Positions 21,470 through 33,174 of a DNA stretch of 64,000 bases are shown here, in pieces. The position numbers were made by a program, and so were the translations under genes. Location: contig NW_006920430.1 of assembly GCF_000344685.1 (NCBI RefSeq), positions 147,748 to 211,747 of the forward strand. Direction: 5' to 3'. Source of the stretch: Gloeophyllum trabeum ATCC 11539 (Eukaryota > Basidiomycota > Agaricomycetes > Gloeophyllales > Gloeophyllaceae). The notes under the pieces are model-generated. The model made no database searches. It saw nothing but the letters and a program-made list of their open reading frames with translations, and was not told the origin of the DNA. Position 1 is the first letter of the stretch, and each line of letters starts with the position of its first letter.

Positions 21470-24400
21470 CACATGTACGACCGCGGGTACTTGTATGAGG
21501 TCAGACCGGTTTACTGCCTCCCGCATCTGGTATACGATGCTCGTGTCTCCCCTGCAGTTCATAGACCTTCCGGTACCTATCCAGGCACCATCTGACTTTT
21601 TATTGTCGAAGCATACTCGTAGTACTGCCAGTGTCGCATACGACCCCAAGCCACTTGAACGTGACGGCGCATCCGGCTCTTATGAACTGTGGCACTGGGT
21701 CCCGACGTTTCGGAAGTCAAGAATGGGCGGAATAGAGATGGCCCTTCTACGAATGAGATACTCTTTACTCGAATCTCCCAATCTGCAGATAAATTCCAGG
21801 TATGACTTAGGTACCTAACCGGAGACTCTTGCTGACCTCACTACCTTGCTTTACAAAATTACATTCCTGCGGCGCTGGAAAGTAGCATATTTCAAAAGTA
21901 TCTACAGCCGGTTGTGGACCTGGTGCATCATTTCTTCTTCTCTCCCGTGAATGCGCATGGTCCTCTTCAGGCCAGGTTAACGCAGAACCAAGGAGGTAAG
22001 GTGGCATTTCATCTGCGGTCTCAAGACAACGAATATATAATGACGCGATTCAGTTCATCTAGCACAAATAGGATTTCACGTAGATGATGTTGACGCAGCT
22101 GACCGATTCTGGCAGCGGTCATGCAGTGGCGACGTTTCATGGGAACGCTCAAAGAAATGCTTTTGTATCGTGTTATTTGCGGTTGGTACATATGATACTT
22201 CTCTCGAATCATGGATTGACGGAAAATATGCAGGAGCCTCATACGATCCAGCCGGAACTCGTACCATGCATTCTGCAAGCAGGGTCCTCTATGGCTAATC
22301 TCCTTACGGAGGCGCTCGCACAATGCCAAGAAACTGAGGCACGAGTCGCAATTATCACTGACGAGATGCGCTCGCTCGTCGTGAGGCGGACAAACGTCAT
22401 GAGTACCGGGATCGAGGCCGAGATTTTCTCGACTGATGAAGTTTCCATTCGAAGGCTTATTGCCCATTTCGTCTACGAAGAGACTTTAGAGGGAGGTCTC
22501 TGTGCACTGGACTTCATTCCACCATCACCCATACGGTCGGGTGCTGAGGCTCGAAGGCAGCCTAGACCTCTGCCGAGGCTCCTGTTGCGGAGGTCATTCG
22601 AAGACTTCGACGTTTATACCATGCAGAGGAACAGACTGGCTTGGGGGGATTTCATGATATGGTGGAAGATCTACAGCGAAGAGGCGAGAATATCGGGCAA
22701 GGCGCCATGGAACCTGCATCCTGGCACATGTCTTCCCGTCTCACAACCACGTATCTTCAGTGAGGGTGGACATAAGACATGGGTCCCGCAGGGACGCCCG
22801 TTTTTCCCCATTCCAGCGGAGACGAAAGCACTGGTTACGCAACATCATAGACCTAGGGATGACTACTTGCATAGCCTCCTCTACACCGGCGGAATGCACG
22901 ATCCGGACCCCCAAGGCCACTGGTTTCAAATTTCCGCCATTGTACGTGCCGGTTCAGATCTATACTCTCAGACCTTTCTTGGTCATTACGATTCACGCGG
23001 CCCACTCTTGTGCTTGAAACTTTTCGATGAGCGGTTCTTTCCCTTACCAGAATGGCGTCCTGGGCATTGCGCACGACAACGGCTTAATGACTTAAATCTG
23101 GCTATTGATATGGCACGGCGAGAGGAAGCTGCGTACAAGCGGCTGGAATATCTTCAAGGCTCCCTTCTTCCACACTGTTACGGGTTTCACAAGGCAAGTA
23201 TATTTGTTCCGGGACAAGTGACCGGGACTAACTGAGTGATCTACATAGTTCCTCCTTCCGGGCGGATGGCATGTATATGGCTTGCTCATGGAGGCTATCA
23301 ATGGCCCTACCATGGATATGTCGGATATAAAAGATCGACCACGCGAGCAACAAATAGACATCGTAGGTTGCAAGGCAATACCTCTTTGGACTGTATCATA
23401 CTGACCTTTCTCGGCAGATAAGGCGGCTGCGGCATGGGCTCAGAGCCATCCGATTTGCGGGAATCGAGCAGACAGACTGGAAACTTGATCAGATTTTGTG
23501 CCCTCCAAACCCCGAGAATTCCACCTTTGCCCCTGATATCGTATTCGTTGATTTTGCATTTGCTCTGCAGAACTGGGGAGACGTGATGGGATGTCCTCTG
23601 CACCATGAACCCGCAGCGCTTGAACTCGAATTACGCGACTGGGGGATTGACAAGGAGATCATGGATTCTTGCTGGTTCGAAGCCACCGAGGAAGAGTATT
23701 GATCACGTTTTAGACCTTTTCGTGCTACTAGTAGATGGAATGCACACGAAGCGCCGCTACATATTTCAGATATTCCAGCCACAATTGATGTACCGGTTAA
23801 GATCGTGTATAACGGACGCCCTTCCTGTCATCGTTTCCGCGTCTCAGAGCATCAATTGGAGCAGTTCCCCCGGGACTATGGGCCGTTTATTCCAATCGTG
23901 CTCCCATCCAGGCTTAGCGCCTTCTTCATCACCGATGGCAGGAAGACCATATACTGCAGTCACAAACCAGATACTCTTGTCACCTGTCGGCCCATGTTCG
24001 TCCATCAACGTGGGCAGAACCGCACGTGGAACCATGAGATTAGTATTGGCATCCGTCCTCATCGCTTTGCCTTTGCGTGAGCTACTGCCACCGTTACCGA
24101 GCTCGGCGATCCCACTGACACCAGCTCTCGACGCGGCACGCGCTTCGCTTCCTCTTTCTAACGTACCAAAGTTCTCGCCCGTCGAAGGCTCCAGCGCACG
24201 CCCGTCCTTCCCCTGACCGTAGATCGCAAAGCCGCCCTCAGCGCTCCACAGCTTCCTATCTGACTTGATCCTGTGGACACGAAGATGCCAGAGCGGCGTG
24301 TCGGGTTGCGGTGGGACGAGCCACGTCTCAATCTCGACCCCTTTCCAGGGGTACCACATGCTCCTGAGCCACTTTCCCTTGCGTCCCTCCCCTGAGCCCT

Positions 24401-24970
24401 CCCACTCGACCCGCGCCTCTTTTGTCTCGCGGCGGCATTTCCACACTTCGCCCGCATCGTCGGAGAGAGCAAGCGTGTTGTCCCCGCCGAGCTCCTCGAG
24501 AGTGAGCGAACCTACCGGGACGGAGTATCCAAACGCCGATGAGTACGCCAGCTTCCCATATTTCGCCGCGCTCTGCTTGACCGGGTACGAGCACTGCTGC
24601 CCCGAGCTGAGCAGGAACGTGTGCCCGCCGAGGTTCGATGCGATGTGTAGCGGCTTCTCGAGGAACTTGACCGTGTTCCTCAGCGCCGCCGGGTACGGCT
24701 CCTCCTGTGCCGCCCAGAACGGGTGGCTCTCGGGCAGAGCGAGGACGGCGAACGCCTTGCAGAACCAGTACGGGGAGCCGGGGGAGTTGTAGTTTTCGGT
24801 CATGTTATGGTTCGGGTAGCAATAGCCGATTGTCATCGTGCCGTCCGGGTAGTACGCACCGGGCTGTTTAGCCCAGTAGCGTAGGTTGCGCAGCTGCAGG
24901 CCCTTGATTGCGCCCCATGTGAGCGGGGCGGGTAGTTCGACGTCGGCGAAGGCGAGAGCGCCCCAGAACG
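21470..24970. repeat. segmental duplication, copy B (K5 + DUF2264)
   Basis: This is the counterpart of 8376-11442. It keeps the complete K5 gene and the full DUF2264 coding region; homology with copy A ends in the first part of the last DUF2264 exon. Confidence 0.8.
21537..23702 (+). CDS. K5: kinase-like protein (616 aa)
   Basis: Six exons: 21537-21799, 21886-21995, 22063-22181, 22234-23193, 23249-23362 and 23418-23702. Sizes of exons 2, 3, 5 and 6 equal those of K2. The protein is almost identical to K2 from about residue 255 onward but differs widely in the first 80 residues. Features are SFEDFDVYTMQRNRLAW, LKLFDER, RREEAAYKRLEYLQ, PHCYGFH, EQTDWKLDQI (Asp ~542) and DFAFALQNWGDV. The HRD His is Gln and DFG is DFA, so phosphotransfer is uncertain. 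Intron 4 uses a GC donor (AAG|GCAAGT). The intact DUF2264 gene follows convergently, with only ~140 bp between the two stop codons. Confidence 0.82.
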
Positions 24971-25914
24971 ATGACATCGCCGCACGATACGTGAGCGAAC
25001 GGCCGAAAGGTATGCCGCGGCCTGATCGCGGTTAGAGATGTGTTATCAGTGCGCCGTAGAGCACTCACCTTCTTCGTCGAAATAGTGAACAAAGTCAAAG
25101 GCGAATTTTCTGGCCCTATTACGGAATTCTTCGCACCGCTCGGGATCGTCATCCTGGGCGAGCTTGGAGTAGGCTAGCTGGGCAAACTGAATGGCGAAGG
25201 ACGAGGAGTAATAGTCCAACTGGACTACACCCTCCGGCCCGTCTCGCGACCAGCCGTCGCCGATGTAGAAAGTGTCGAGGTGGTCGAGATCCTTCTTCAT
25301 GCGTTCCTTGGACCCTAGTGGGTGGCCGACCTTGGTTAATCCGAGGTTCGCAAATACCTGGTGTCATGTGAGACTCAGATATTCAATACGGGAATAGATG
25401 AGGATCTCACCCTAAACCAAAGCCAGTTCGTGTTCGGCATCTCCTTGTCGTTCATGCTCGCCAGCCATTTGGCAAAGTTGTTCTTCGCCTGTTCGGAGAG
25501 CGGGTCCCACAGTCTGTCCTTGGCAACAGCGAGAGCGAACCCAATTGCGCTGCACTCTACCATCCGCTGGTCCTTGTCTCTCATGTACCCCCAGAACTCA
25601 TCGCCGTTCGGGTCCGTGCCGCTCTCGAACCCCTTCACCCACCTGTGCGTGCCCGCGTACTCGCCCCCGCCGGCGAGCAACGACGCTAGACCCCATATCG
25701 GTCGGGAAAACCCTTCGAGCTGGGCTGCAATGTCATCGTAGTGGGTGCCCGTGTATCCGAGGTGCACCCGCGCCCCTCCAGGGGAGGTGTGTGGCGCGAG
25801 AGGGTCTAGCAAGCCGACGAGGTAGGCCCTCACGTCGTCTTTGGTTTTGATAGGGTTGGATGCAAACGGGCTCTGGATGGTGAAAAGGGCCATGGCAGAC
25901 GAGCTGCTATGCAT
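23844..25914 (-). CDS. DUF2264 family protein (656 aa)
   Basis: Three exons: 25914-25411, 25357-25069 and 25021-23844. The length (~650 aa) and regions such as [37 protein letters not shown] and [18 protein letters not shown] match the DUF2264 family of bacteria and fungi. Those proteins are predicted to have an alpha/alpha toroid N-terminal part like some glycoside hydrolases and lyases; their reaction is unknown to me. There is no clear signal peptide: the N-terminus [14 protein letters not shown] is only weakly hydrophobic, so the protein may be cytosolic. A second possible start is MALF at 25893. The gene looks intact and is the likely parent of the fragments at 10727-11442 and 21419-21468. 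Confidence 0.85.
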
Positions 25915-26793
25915 TGGTCGTCGACGGAGGTCTTAAGACGATCGCAGGATAGACACCGGGCCGTGCCCCGCGGTCATCCATAGCTTGGATCCCGGACCGG
26001 CTGAGACCGTGACGGATGAACAAATAGCCGAGGCTGCTGGTACATACATATCCGCACTATGATACATAGTACCAACGTATGCGTGAGCAGGTCATTATTC
26101 CGAGAGCATCCCAGAGTAGACCTCACTGTATGATCGCTTTAAGTGCGGGAGTCAAGCCGCTAGAGGGTCTGCAACTTTAAATATTGGAGGTTCGCAACAC
26201 GATATCCACGGAATTATTTTGGTGCCAGGTGAGATGATGGGTAGGGTCGTTTCACAGTCGGAACCCTCCTCACCGTAGCGGCAGTAGCCCTTCCGCCTCG
26301 AACCTTCGGTGTCGTTCAGACACACAATTGTTGTGGCTGCCACACGACATGGAGAAGTGAGTGAGGATTTGATCCTTCCAGGGTGTGAGCAGCAATACTC
26401 ATAGATTCAACGTAGTTTCCTGCCTGCTTGATCCTGACTTCGGCCGTTACAAGGCAGCCGGACATCATATCGATGCTATACCGTGAAAAATCATGACTGA
26501 AAGCATCATATTTATCGTACGGTGACAACTTGACAGTAGTATAAAACCCACGTTATACAGGTCGTAGCTGTGGTGTAAAGGACTCGCACCTGCTGATGAA
26601 GTCGCTGAACGCGAAGGACCGAGATCGCGCCACAACCGCAATACGCGGCAGGCAGGTGACCGTGTTTGCTCCATATTTGGATTTATTGTGACTTGTTTGG
26701 TCTCGGTTGCGATTCATGCCACCGACGACGACGAAAGGCCTTTGCTCAATACCACTTCCGTCTCCCTCGATATCGTCCAATCTCGTTTTCAGA
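25915..26793. other. divergent intergenic region
   Basis: This is the common upstream region of the DUF2264 gene (minus) and the gene at 26794 (plus). Two overlapping minus-strand open frames (26528-26316 and 26343-26152, 70 and 63 codons) could be exons of a small gene, but they show no recognisable domain and no paralog in the window, so I do not call them. Confidence 0.4.
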
Positions 26794-27954
26794 ATGGCTC
26801 CGAGGGGTGGTGTATTAGACTCGTCGCCGATACCAATCCCGCCAGCGCCGGAGGCGCGCCCGAATCCCCTGAAACGGTCGGCGTCGACTGCGTCGCTGCC
26901 GACACCACCCAGGACTGTTCACAAGAGGAGGGGGCGCGGCCATGCACCTGTCACTCGTCGCAGGAGACCGGCGGGACATTCAACCGCAGAAGAGACCGAT
27001 GACGAGCGCAGAGACGAGTTGTCGCACCGGCGACAGAAACGACGGAAACTAGAGACCATCGAGGAGACGAAGGAGACCGTCGAAGAAGACGAAGATGCAT
27101 TCTGGATGGGTCCGTCGTCGAGCAAGGCAGAGGTTCGGAAAGAAAAGGTCGTAGTTGAGAAGAGGACGCGCTTGGTCGTGGTGGCCAGCCCCAGTACGAG
27201 CAGCAAACCGCGTACACGCTCAGAGTCACCCTCGAAGCACGTCGTCCTCGACCGCATCAAGGCGCCTGTATCACCCCCTCCCTCGCGGCGCCAGCCCGCT
27301 CTCCCGGTGACGCCACCGCGTACGACGCGCTCGGCCACGCGCCAGGCCCTGCTCGAAGCATCTGGCGGAGTCGCACGAGACTCTCCGGAGAACCCGTTCT
27401 TGGACACTCCCGAGTCGCTTGTGGGTGCGAGTCCGGGACCGCGCACGCCGTCGCCCACTGGCGATCTCGACGAGAAGCCTACCATCACCTACGTCTTGTA
27501 TGTCTCCCTAGCGCTTGCTCCGCTCCTGTTGTACTGACCAGTTTCGACTAGCCGTGGCAAGAAAGCCGAGTTCGTGAATCCGCATTACAACCAGTCTCCG
27601 ACTGCCCGCCTGCGTTCCCGGCTCCCGCCTGAGCACCCCGACTTTGAGCCGGACGAAGCCTGCCCGCCCAAGTTGCTCTTCCCTGCTGCGCGCCGTCGGC
27701 GCAAGGCCAAGGAGCCAGAACCGGCGGCCAAGCGCCCGCGCAAGAAGCCCGCCGTCAAGTCGGAGTGGGATACAACCGACGAAGAGGACGGGGAGGAGGA
27801 AGAGAAGGGGCCCACCACGCCCAAGAAGAAGAGGGCGAGGACGGGCACTGGGACGCCGGACCCGAGTCGCCTTGATCAGGGCATCTCGGTAGCTATGGGG
27901 GACGTTGACGAGCCTCTGCGGCGGGCGCTGGGTCCTTCCCGGGGAAGGCGTTGA
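26794..27954 (+). CDS. basic, disordered, probable nuclear protein (368 aa)
   Basis: Two exons, 26794-27497 and 27552-27954, joined in phase 2 (GTCTT|GTATGT ... GACTAG|CCGTGGC). I chose the ATG at 26794 (MAPRGGVLDSSP) over one 29 codons upstream because the composition changes there. I do not recognise the family. The protein is rich in Pro, Ser, Arg and Lys, with several (S/T)P sites that could be phosphorylated by cyclin-dependent kinases, basic clusters (HKRRGRGH, HRRQKRRKL, KKKRAR) that look like nuclear localisation signals, and acidic runs (DEEDGEEEE). One ordered-looking block spans the splice site: KPTITYVF followed by RGKKAEFVNPHYN. A role in chromatin or the cell cycle would be a guess. 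Confidence 0.7.
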
Positions 27955-28368
27955 CGTCCTTTGCCCCGCTCGTTGCGGCATGATTTCCCTGCGGTGACTT
28001 ATCGGTTATTGGTATGACGCTCTCCTCCACCAGCCTCTCCTTTGCTTTTGAATAATGCCTGCCATCCCATATCGGTCGATGTGTCGTTTCTCGTTTCATG
28101 TTTCCCTGTGCTTTTTTGCGATACCTGCTATTTCCGCCCCTCGCTGCGACACCCTATCCACACACATCCATCCACATCACTATTTCCTATTGTCACTGTC
28201 AGTCGAACCGAATTGCCGATGCACTCCATGTCATCTCACGTATCTACTCTATCTCAGTCCTCGCGTAGTAGTCAAGAATAGTTTCACAGAGCTTGTAGAG
28301 AAGATCGCAATATACAACGTATGTGCTTCAGTAGCGAAACGCGCGATTTGAGTGACGTATTTCCTTGT
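27955..28368. other. convergent intergenic region
   Basis: Shared 3' flanks of the gene ending at 27954 and the F-box gene ending at 28369. It is pyrimidine-rich on the plus strand. Nothing is recognised. Confidence 0.45.
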
Positions 28369-29980
28369 TTACTCGAAAGAGATGAGATTCTGTGCTTCAT
28401 GCCTTTGAGCCTGGATTCTCTTGAGGTGTGCCAGGGGCCTGCTGTCCAGAGCCCTGACCGCCTCCATCCACGCCACGTCCAGGTGAGGGAAGAGACCGTC
28501 CAAGCACCACGCCACCTTGGCTGGATCGTGGCATCGGAGCCGCGAGATGGACAGGTACGTGAGCGTCCCAGCAGGTGCGACGAACATTTCGAGTTTCGAG
28601 TCGTCCAGTTCCTCGGCGACGACACGAGATAAATGGAGGTGTCTCAAGTGCGGGAGGCGAGACGGGAGGCGGGCGAGGCTGCGGTAGGTTATGCTGCTGT
28701 TGGGCACGTCGAGGTGCAAATTCGTCAATGCGGGGTAGGCCGTGAGAAGCTTCTCAAAGTCGAGATCGCTGAGGGTTACGCAGGGCACTCGGCTGGGGTT
28801 GAGTTCTAATGTCAGCCCTTCGAGGTTGCGGAACCGGAGGAGCGTGGAGAATACAGAGCGGAAGGAAAGCGTGGACAGTCGCGCCTCACGCACCAGTTTG
28901 TCAGTGGTGGGACCGGGTCGCGGTTTCACGCAGATCTCGAGGACCCGCAGGGTATCTTTGAATGCTAGTAGTCCTTGGCACACCTCTTGCAGGTCCATGG
29001 AAGTAATAACGTACGGGTCTCTAGCCAAGTAGTGGAATTCGGACAGACGCCGGGACGATACTGTAGCCAGCATGTCTTGCACTACCTGAGAAGAGGCAGC
29101 TTCAAGAAATAGCTTCCCAAGCTTTGGAGAGACAGATTCACATCCCGAGGATGTCGACTTCTTGCACGAGTTGCTTAGACGGAGATTTACGAGTTTGCAA
29201 CGTGAGACGTCCGAGGAAAGGTCCAAAGGGGTCAATCCATATTGCGCATACTGCACGGGTACCAAGTCCTCATAGAAGGAGATGTTCTGAAGCCAATCAA
29301 GTTGCTTTAGGAACGTTATGTCGAATCTCGAGGAACAACCCCGGAGCACAAGGGTTTCAAGATCCGGGACTCTCCTGGACAAACTTTTGAGGAAGTTGTC
29401 AAGTAGTGCGTCCCCGCCGCGGGCCCTGGCAAGCTGCGTGAGGTAATGAGAGTAGCATGCTACAGCGCCAACTTTGAGGCAGCGCAAGCGACTGTTCAGC
29501 AAGGCGGAGATTGTCGAGGCCAACGTTCCGTCGAGAAGCTCGCCTGTCTCGTGTTGCCACTGTAGCTCGCGCAGGTTCGGAAGCAGTACCTTCCCTCTGG
29601 CTCGGAAGACCTCGACTATAACCGCATGGTCGACCTTCAGCCCGAAGCATCCAGGCCTGTACACTTGGCGCAGAAGCTGTATACGTTCTGCATAGGCATC
29701 GAACCGGGACCAAGTATCATACGGAGTGACTCCATGCACCTGCTCAGATTCATAAGCAGCTCAGCGTGCCACCAAGGATAATGGTTCACGTACGTACATA
29801 AGTGTATCTTCCCACTGTGAATTGGACTTTGCTCGGTACGAGATTGAGAAGGGGCATCAAGTCATGCATCTCGCGCCAAAGGGCATCCAACGCGAGTGTA
29901 GTCCACTGCCTGCTACACGCAGCAAGATTAACCAAAGTTTTCTTGCAGTCCATTGACGCGAGTTCGCCCTGGAGTGTCAT
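28369..29980 (-). CDS. F-box/LRR-type protein (517 aa)
   Basis: Two exons, 29980-29798 and 29739-28369, joined in phase 0 (TAT|GTACGT ... GAGCAG|GTGCAT). The first exon has an F-box-like stretch: KKTLVNLAACSRQWTTLALD followed by ALWREM and LMPLLNLVPS. The rest is built of leucine-rich segments with the L..L.L....... pattern (for example FEKLLTAYPALTNLHLDVPN), as in the large F-box families of mushrooms. F-box proteins bind Skp1 and choose targets for SCF ubiquitin ligases; here the substrate is unknown. The F-box is short at its N-terminus, so a small upstream exon may be missing from this model. It could be one of many fast-changing family members. Confidence 0.7.
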
Positions 29981-30620
29981 TGTGCATACTCCGACCTGTG
30001 ATCACCAAACCTGTATCGAAGCAGAGAGGGATATGCCTGTCGATTTTGAGTGCGTAGTCAAAGTCGTGCCACTGACGATAATTAGCGCAGGCGTCAGAGC
30101 AGATGAGAAGTACCAGGTGCCTAGTCAACGAAACAAAGGGCGATGAGTGCGTATCAACTGAAAGGGCTGTCTTGGAGTTGGACCCCAGTTAGTCCGAGGT
30201 ATTGATCAAGCCGTGTGCCACAGGCAACCTGATACATCAAACGTAGTACGAGCCTGGACATCAACAGAAAGGGAGGAAATGGGCCCATATCGAGCGTCGT
30301 ATACTCCCCTTTGTCTGTGCGAGCCTGGTTTGTCCTCTGCGTAGTTCGAGGACGGGCAGCGTTGGACAGCTGCTATCAGCCGGTTCATTGCATTCCGTGG
30401 AAACGTGGGGATTCAGAGGGTCGTCATAGTCCAGAACAGGGTTCCATAGGTATGTGGCTGGCCTGAGAGACTGAGACAAACTTCGTAGAAGGGCTCGGGA
30501 ACGTATCTTATGCTTTGCTGTCAGTGCTTTGCATTAAACCACGCAATGTGATCTTAACTACGTGCAATGTCCAGTACCACACATGCAGACTGTATGCAAG
30601 GAACGACAGAAGGGGACGAA
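29981..30620. other. intergenic region, nothing recognised
   Basis: This 640 bp stretch has only short open frames. It contains the promoter of the F-box gene (minus) and the 3' flank of the next minus-strand gene. Confidence 0.45.
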
Positions 30621-33174
30621 CTAAAATACCATGATCAACATCTCCTCGGTACCCCAAAGGTCGGGTGGACAATCATCAACACAGTCTGGATATACTCGGC
30701 CACAGCTGGGCAAACCCAAGTGCGCAGGGAAGAATCTCCGGGCTCGTCTGCGCTACTGAGACGAGCAGTGGAGAAAAAATTGAATATATGAATGAACCGC
30801 ACAATGGAGGAATGCAGCGACACCTACCTCGTCGACGGCTCGTTTCGTCCCTGCATATCTTCTTTCAACGCCAGCTATGTCGACGTCAAGAGGAACCTCA
30901 GCTTCATTCGTAACTTCGGGCACGTCGAAGGGAGGATCGGACGGCGGTGGCGAGGGTAAGGTCTTCGTGGCGTCGAAGCGTCTTGGACGTGATGCTGACG
31001 TTGGCGGAAGGCCGTCGCCGTCCGACCGCTTGCGATATACCTCGACCTTCAAAAGGAAACAACGGTGAGCAACCAAGCTAGGTACTCAAGCGGTTGACTG
31101 TTCTGTTACCGTTTCCCCAAAGGCGTCGTCGATTCCTGTCACTCTCTGCCAAGTTTCGTTATCTTCCCTCAACCGTCCATACGAGCTTCGACCTCGCGTA
31201 ACAGATGTGACCTTGAATAGCCGTATAGCCGCATCACTATCGTCGCAGTCTGGAACTTCCCTCTTGGCCATAGGGGGCGGTAAATACGTAACGACTCTAC
31301 GCTTGTTATCGCCTCCACTAGCCACACCATCTCTCTGGTCAGCGCGCCTGGCCAGCGCACCCGGTAATTTGAACACGCCGCTTTGCTTGATTCCTGCGCT
31401 CGTCTTCTCCACACGGGTTTTCTTCTTTGGTGGAAGCGTCGACCACTCGTCCTCTTCCAGGGAAGGATGACCGTAAGCCGCTACATGCGTGACCTTCGAC
31501 TTTGACCGCTCACGCGGTTGGACTGCTCGGGGAGACGCCGAGCTCGGCAAACGGAAGCCACCTGGAGCGATGACCCTGCCTGCCGGCTTACGGACAGGAA
31601 CTTGGGAAGAAGCGACCTTCACAATTGGGCTGGAGTTGACCAGTTGTGCGACCGCAATAGGTTCAGTTACGAAGGGCCGTTCACAGGTGGGAGAGGCTGG
31701 TAAGGGCAGCGCAGACGCCAGCCATGCCGGCATAGTACGATCTAGCTCCGAGGGAGGGATCCGAGGACAGGGCGAGGTCCTCACTCCAGGACGTGAGAAA
31801 TGCGACGCAGGAGCATTGCGAGTAACAGGAGGCATCGAATGCGACCCTTGTGCACTGGACGCATATATCGCTTGTTTCGTCGCAGTGCAAATCCGAGAAT
31901 CATCCCTCGCGACAGCGTGAAGTTCAACGCGATCTGTATATTAGAATTGTCCAAATAATCTGCCTGACAGACACAGTGACGTAGAACAAATCCTTACTGG
32001 AGACTCCCGTTGGCCGAATTTCCTTGAACGCTGAATTGGGCCAACGACGTCCGTCGAGAGCCCGAGAACGGAGTGGCTGAGAGTGTCTAGCGCCACCAGT
32101 AGGTGATGATTGAGCGTATCTGTCAGACAGAGCCAAGGGATCCGAAGAGAAGCACCCTGGATTCGGAGATCGAGCAGGAGACGAAAGGGAGGCATTAATT
32201 CGGTGAGGCCTGGCTTGGTGCGGGAAAGACACGGTTCTTCTGTTTTCGCTGGCGGCAAGGGCAGTATGACGATGTTCGCCAGCTCTACGTGGCGAAAGGG
32301 CCCCAGAGAGATCAAGTCCAGGGCAAATAATTGAAGTATCAGCGGAATGCAAGGGTATATGCGCGGGAGCTTCAGAAGCCCTTCTTGACAGAACCAGAGC
32401 AGGAGGGTCAGATACAGCATCGTTGGGAAAAGTCAAGTTGGATCTATCCTGAATCTGTGCCATAGAGCCTGAATCACTCATAGTCTCAGGAATACGACTG
32501 ATAGTAGCCACGTTAGCACTTCTACTGGGTATATGCGCTCTATCACTGGGCGTTAGCAGTTCGCACGAAGCATTAGACGGTCTAGCCGGGATCGCATGCC
32601 CATCCCTAGCCTCAAATGCCCTTGAGCGTGGGCTGAGACGTACAAGGCGAGAGGTAGGCTCCACAACAGCCGAAGTGTAGACAGGTACAGTTGGGTTATG
32701 AGATAGAATATCTGCTTGCTTTTCGTGACTTGGACCAGCAACAGAACGGCCACGTTTCACAGATAGGAAGGGCAGACAAGAATCAGAAGGACAGATGGGA
32801 TTCTTGGGTTTGTTAAATCTTGCACGCTCAGCCTGCCTCTTGAAACCGTCCACGATCCGCCCTTTCGGCCCCCCCTTCGTCGTCTCGGACGGCTTAGTAC
32901 CAGTTGATACGCGAGGACTCGGACGACCAGCTCGAGACGCTGCATTAATCTTCGCTATACTCCAGGGATTAGCCTTGTACTGAGCCTTATCTTCTCGAGC
33001 ACCGAGGTCGATCTCTTTGAGCAGCCGAGCGTCTTCAGTCTGCTTTGTCGCCGAGGAGAAGGATTCCGAGCCCTCAGCGTCGCTGTCGTCAGAATCGGCA
33101 AATAGGTTCCGGTCGCGTAGATTGAAAGTCCAGTCGGATTTCGCCCCTTGCGCAGCTGAAGGGTTATGAGACAT
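30621..33174 (-). CDS. long disordered hypothetical protein (783 aa)
   Basis: Four exons: 33174-31998, 31933-31110, 31046-30828 and 30752-30621. All joins use GT-AG and keep one frame (phases 1, 0, 0). I do not recognise the family. The N-terminus has an acidic block (LFADSDDSDAEGSESFSS) and a short conserved-looking motif NPWSIAKINAASRAG. Most of the rest is rich in Ser, Arg, Pro and Ala, with basic patches such as PPKKKTRVEK that may direct it to the nucleus. The last exon is short, Arg-rich at its start and has several Cys (PSCGRVYPDCVDDCP). That exon is the least certain because its acceptor was chosen to avoid a stop. No enzyme motif or membrane segment is visible. Confidence 0.6.

Noticed and set aside
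26919..27488. Minus-strand open frame of 189 codons
   Set aside because: It is antisense to the basic protein gene at 26794-27954 and is Ser-rich only because it mirrors acidic and basic codons.
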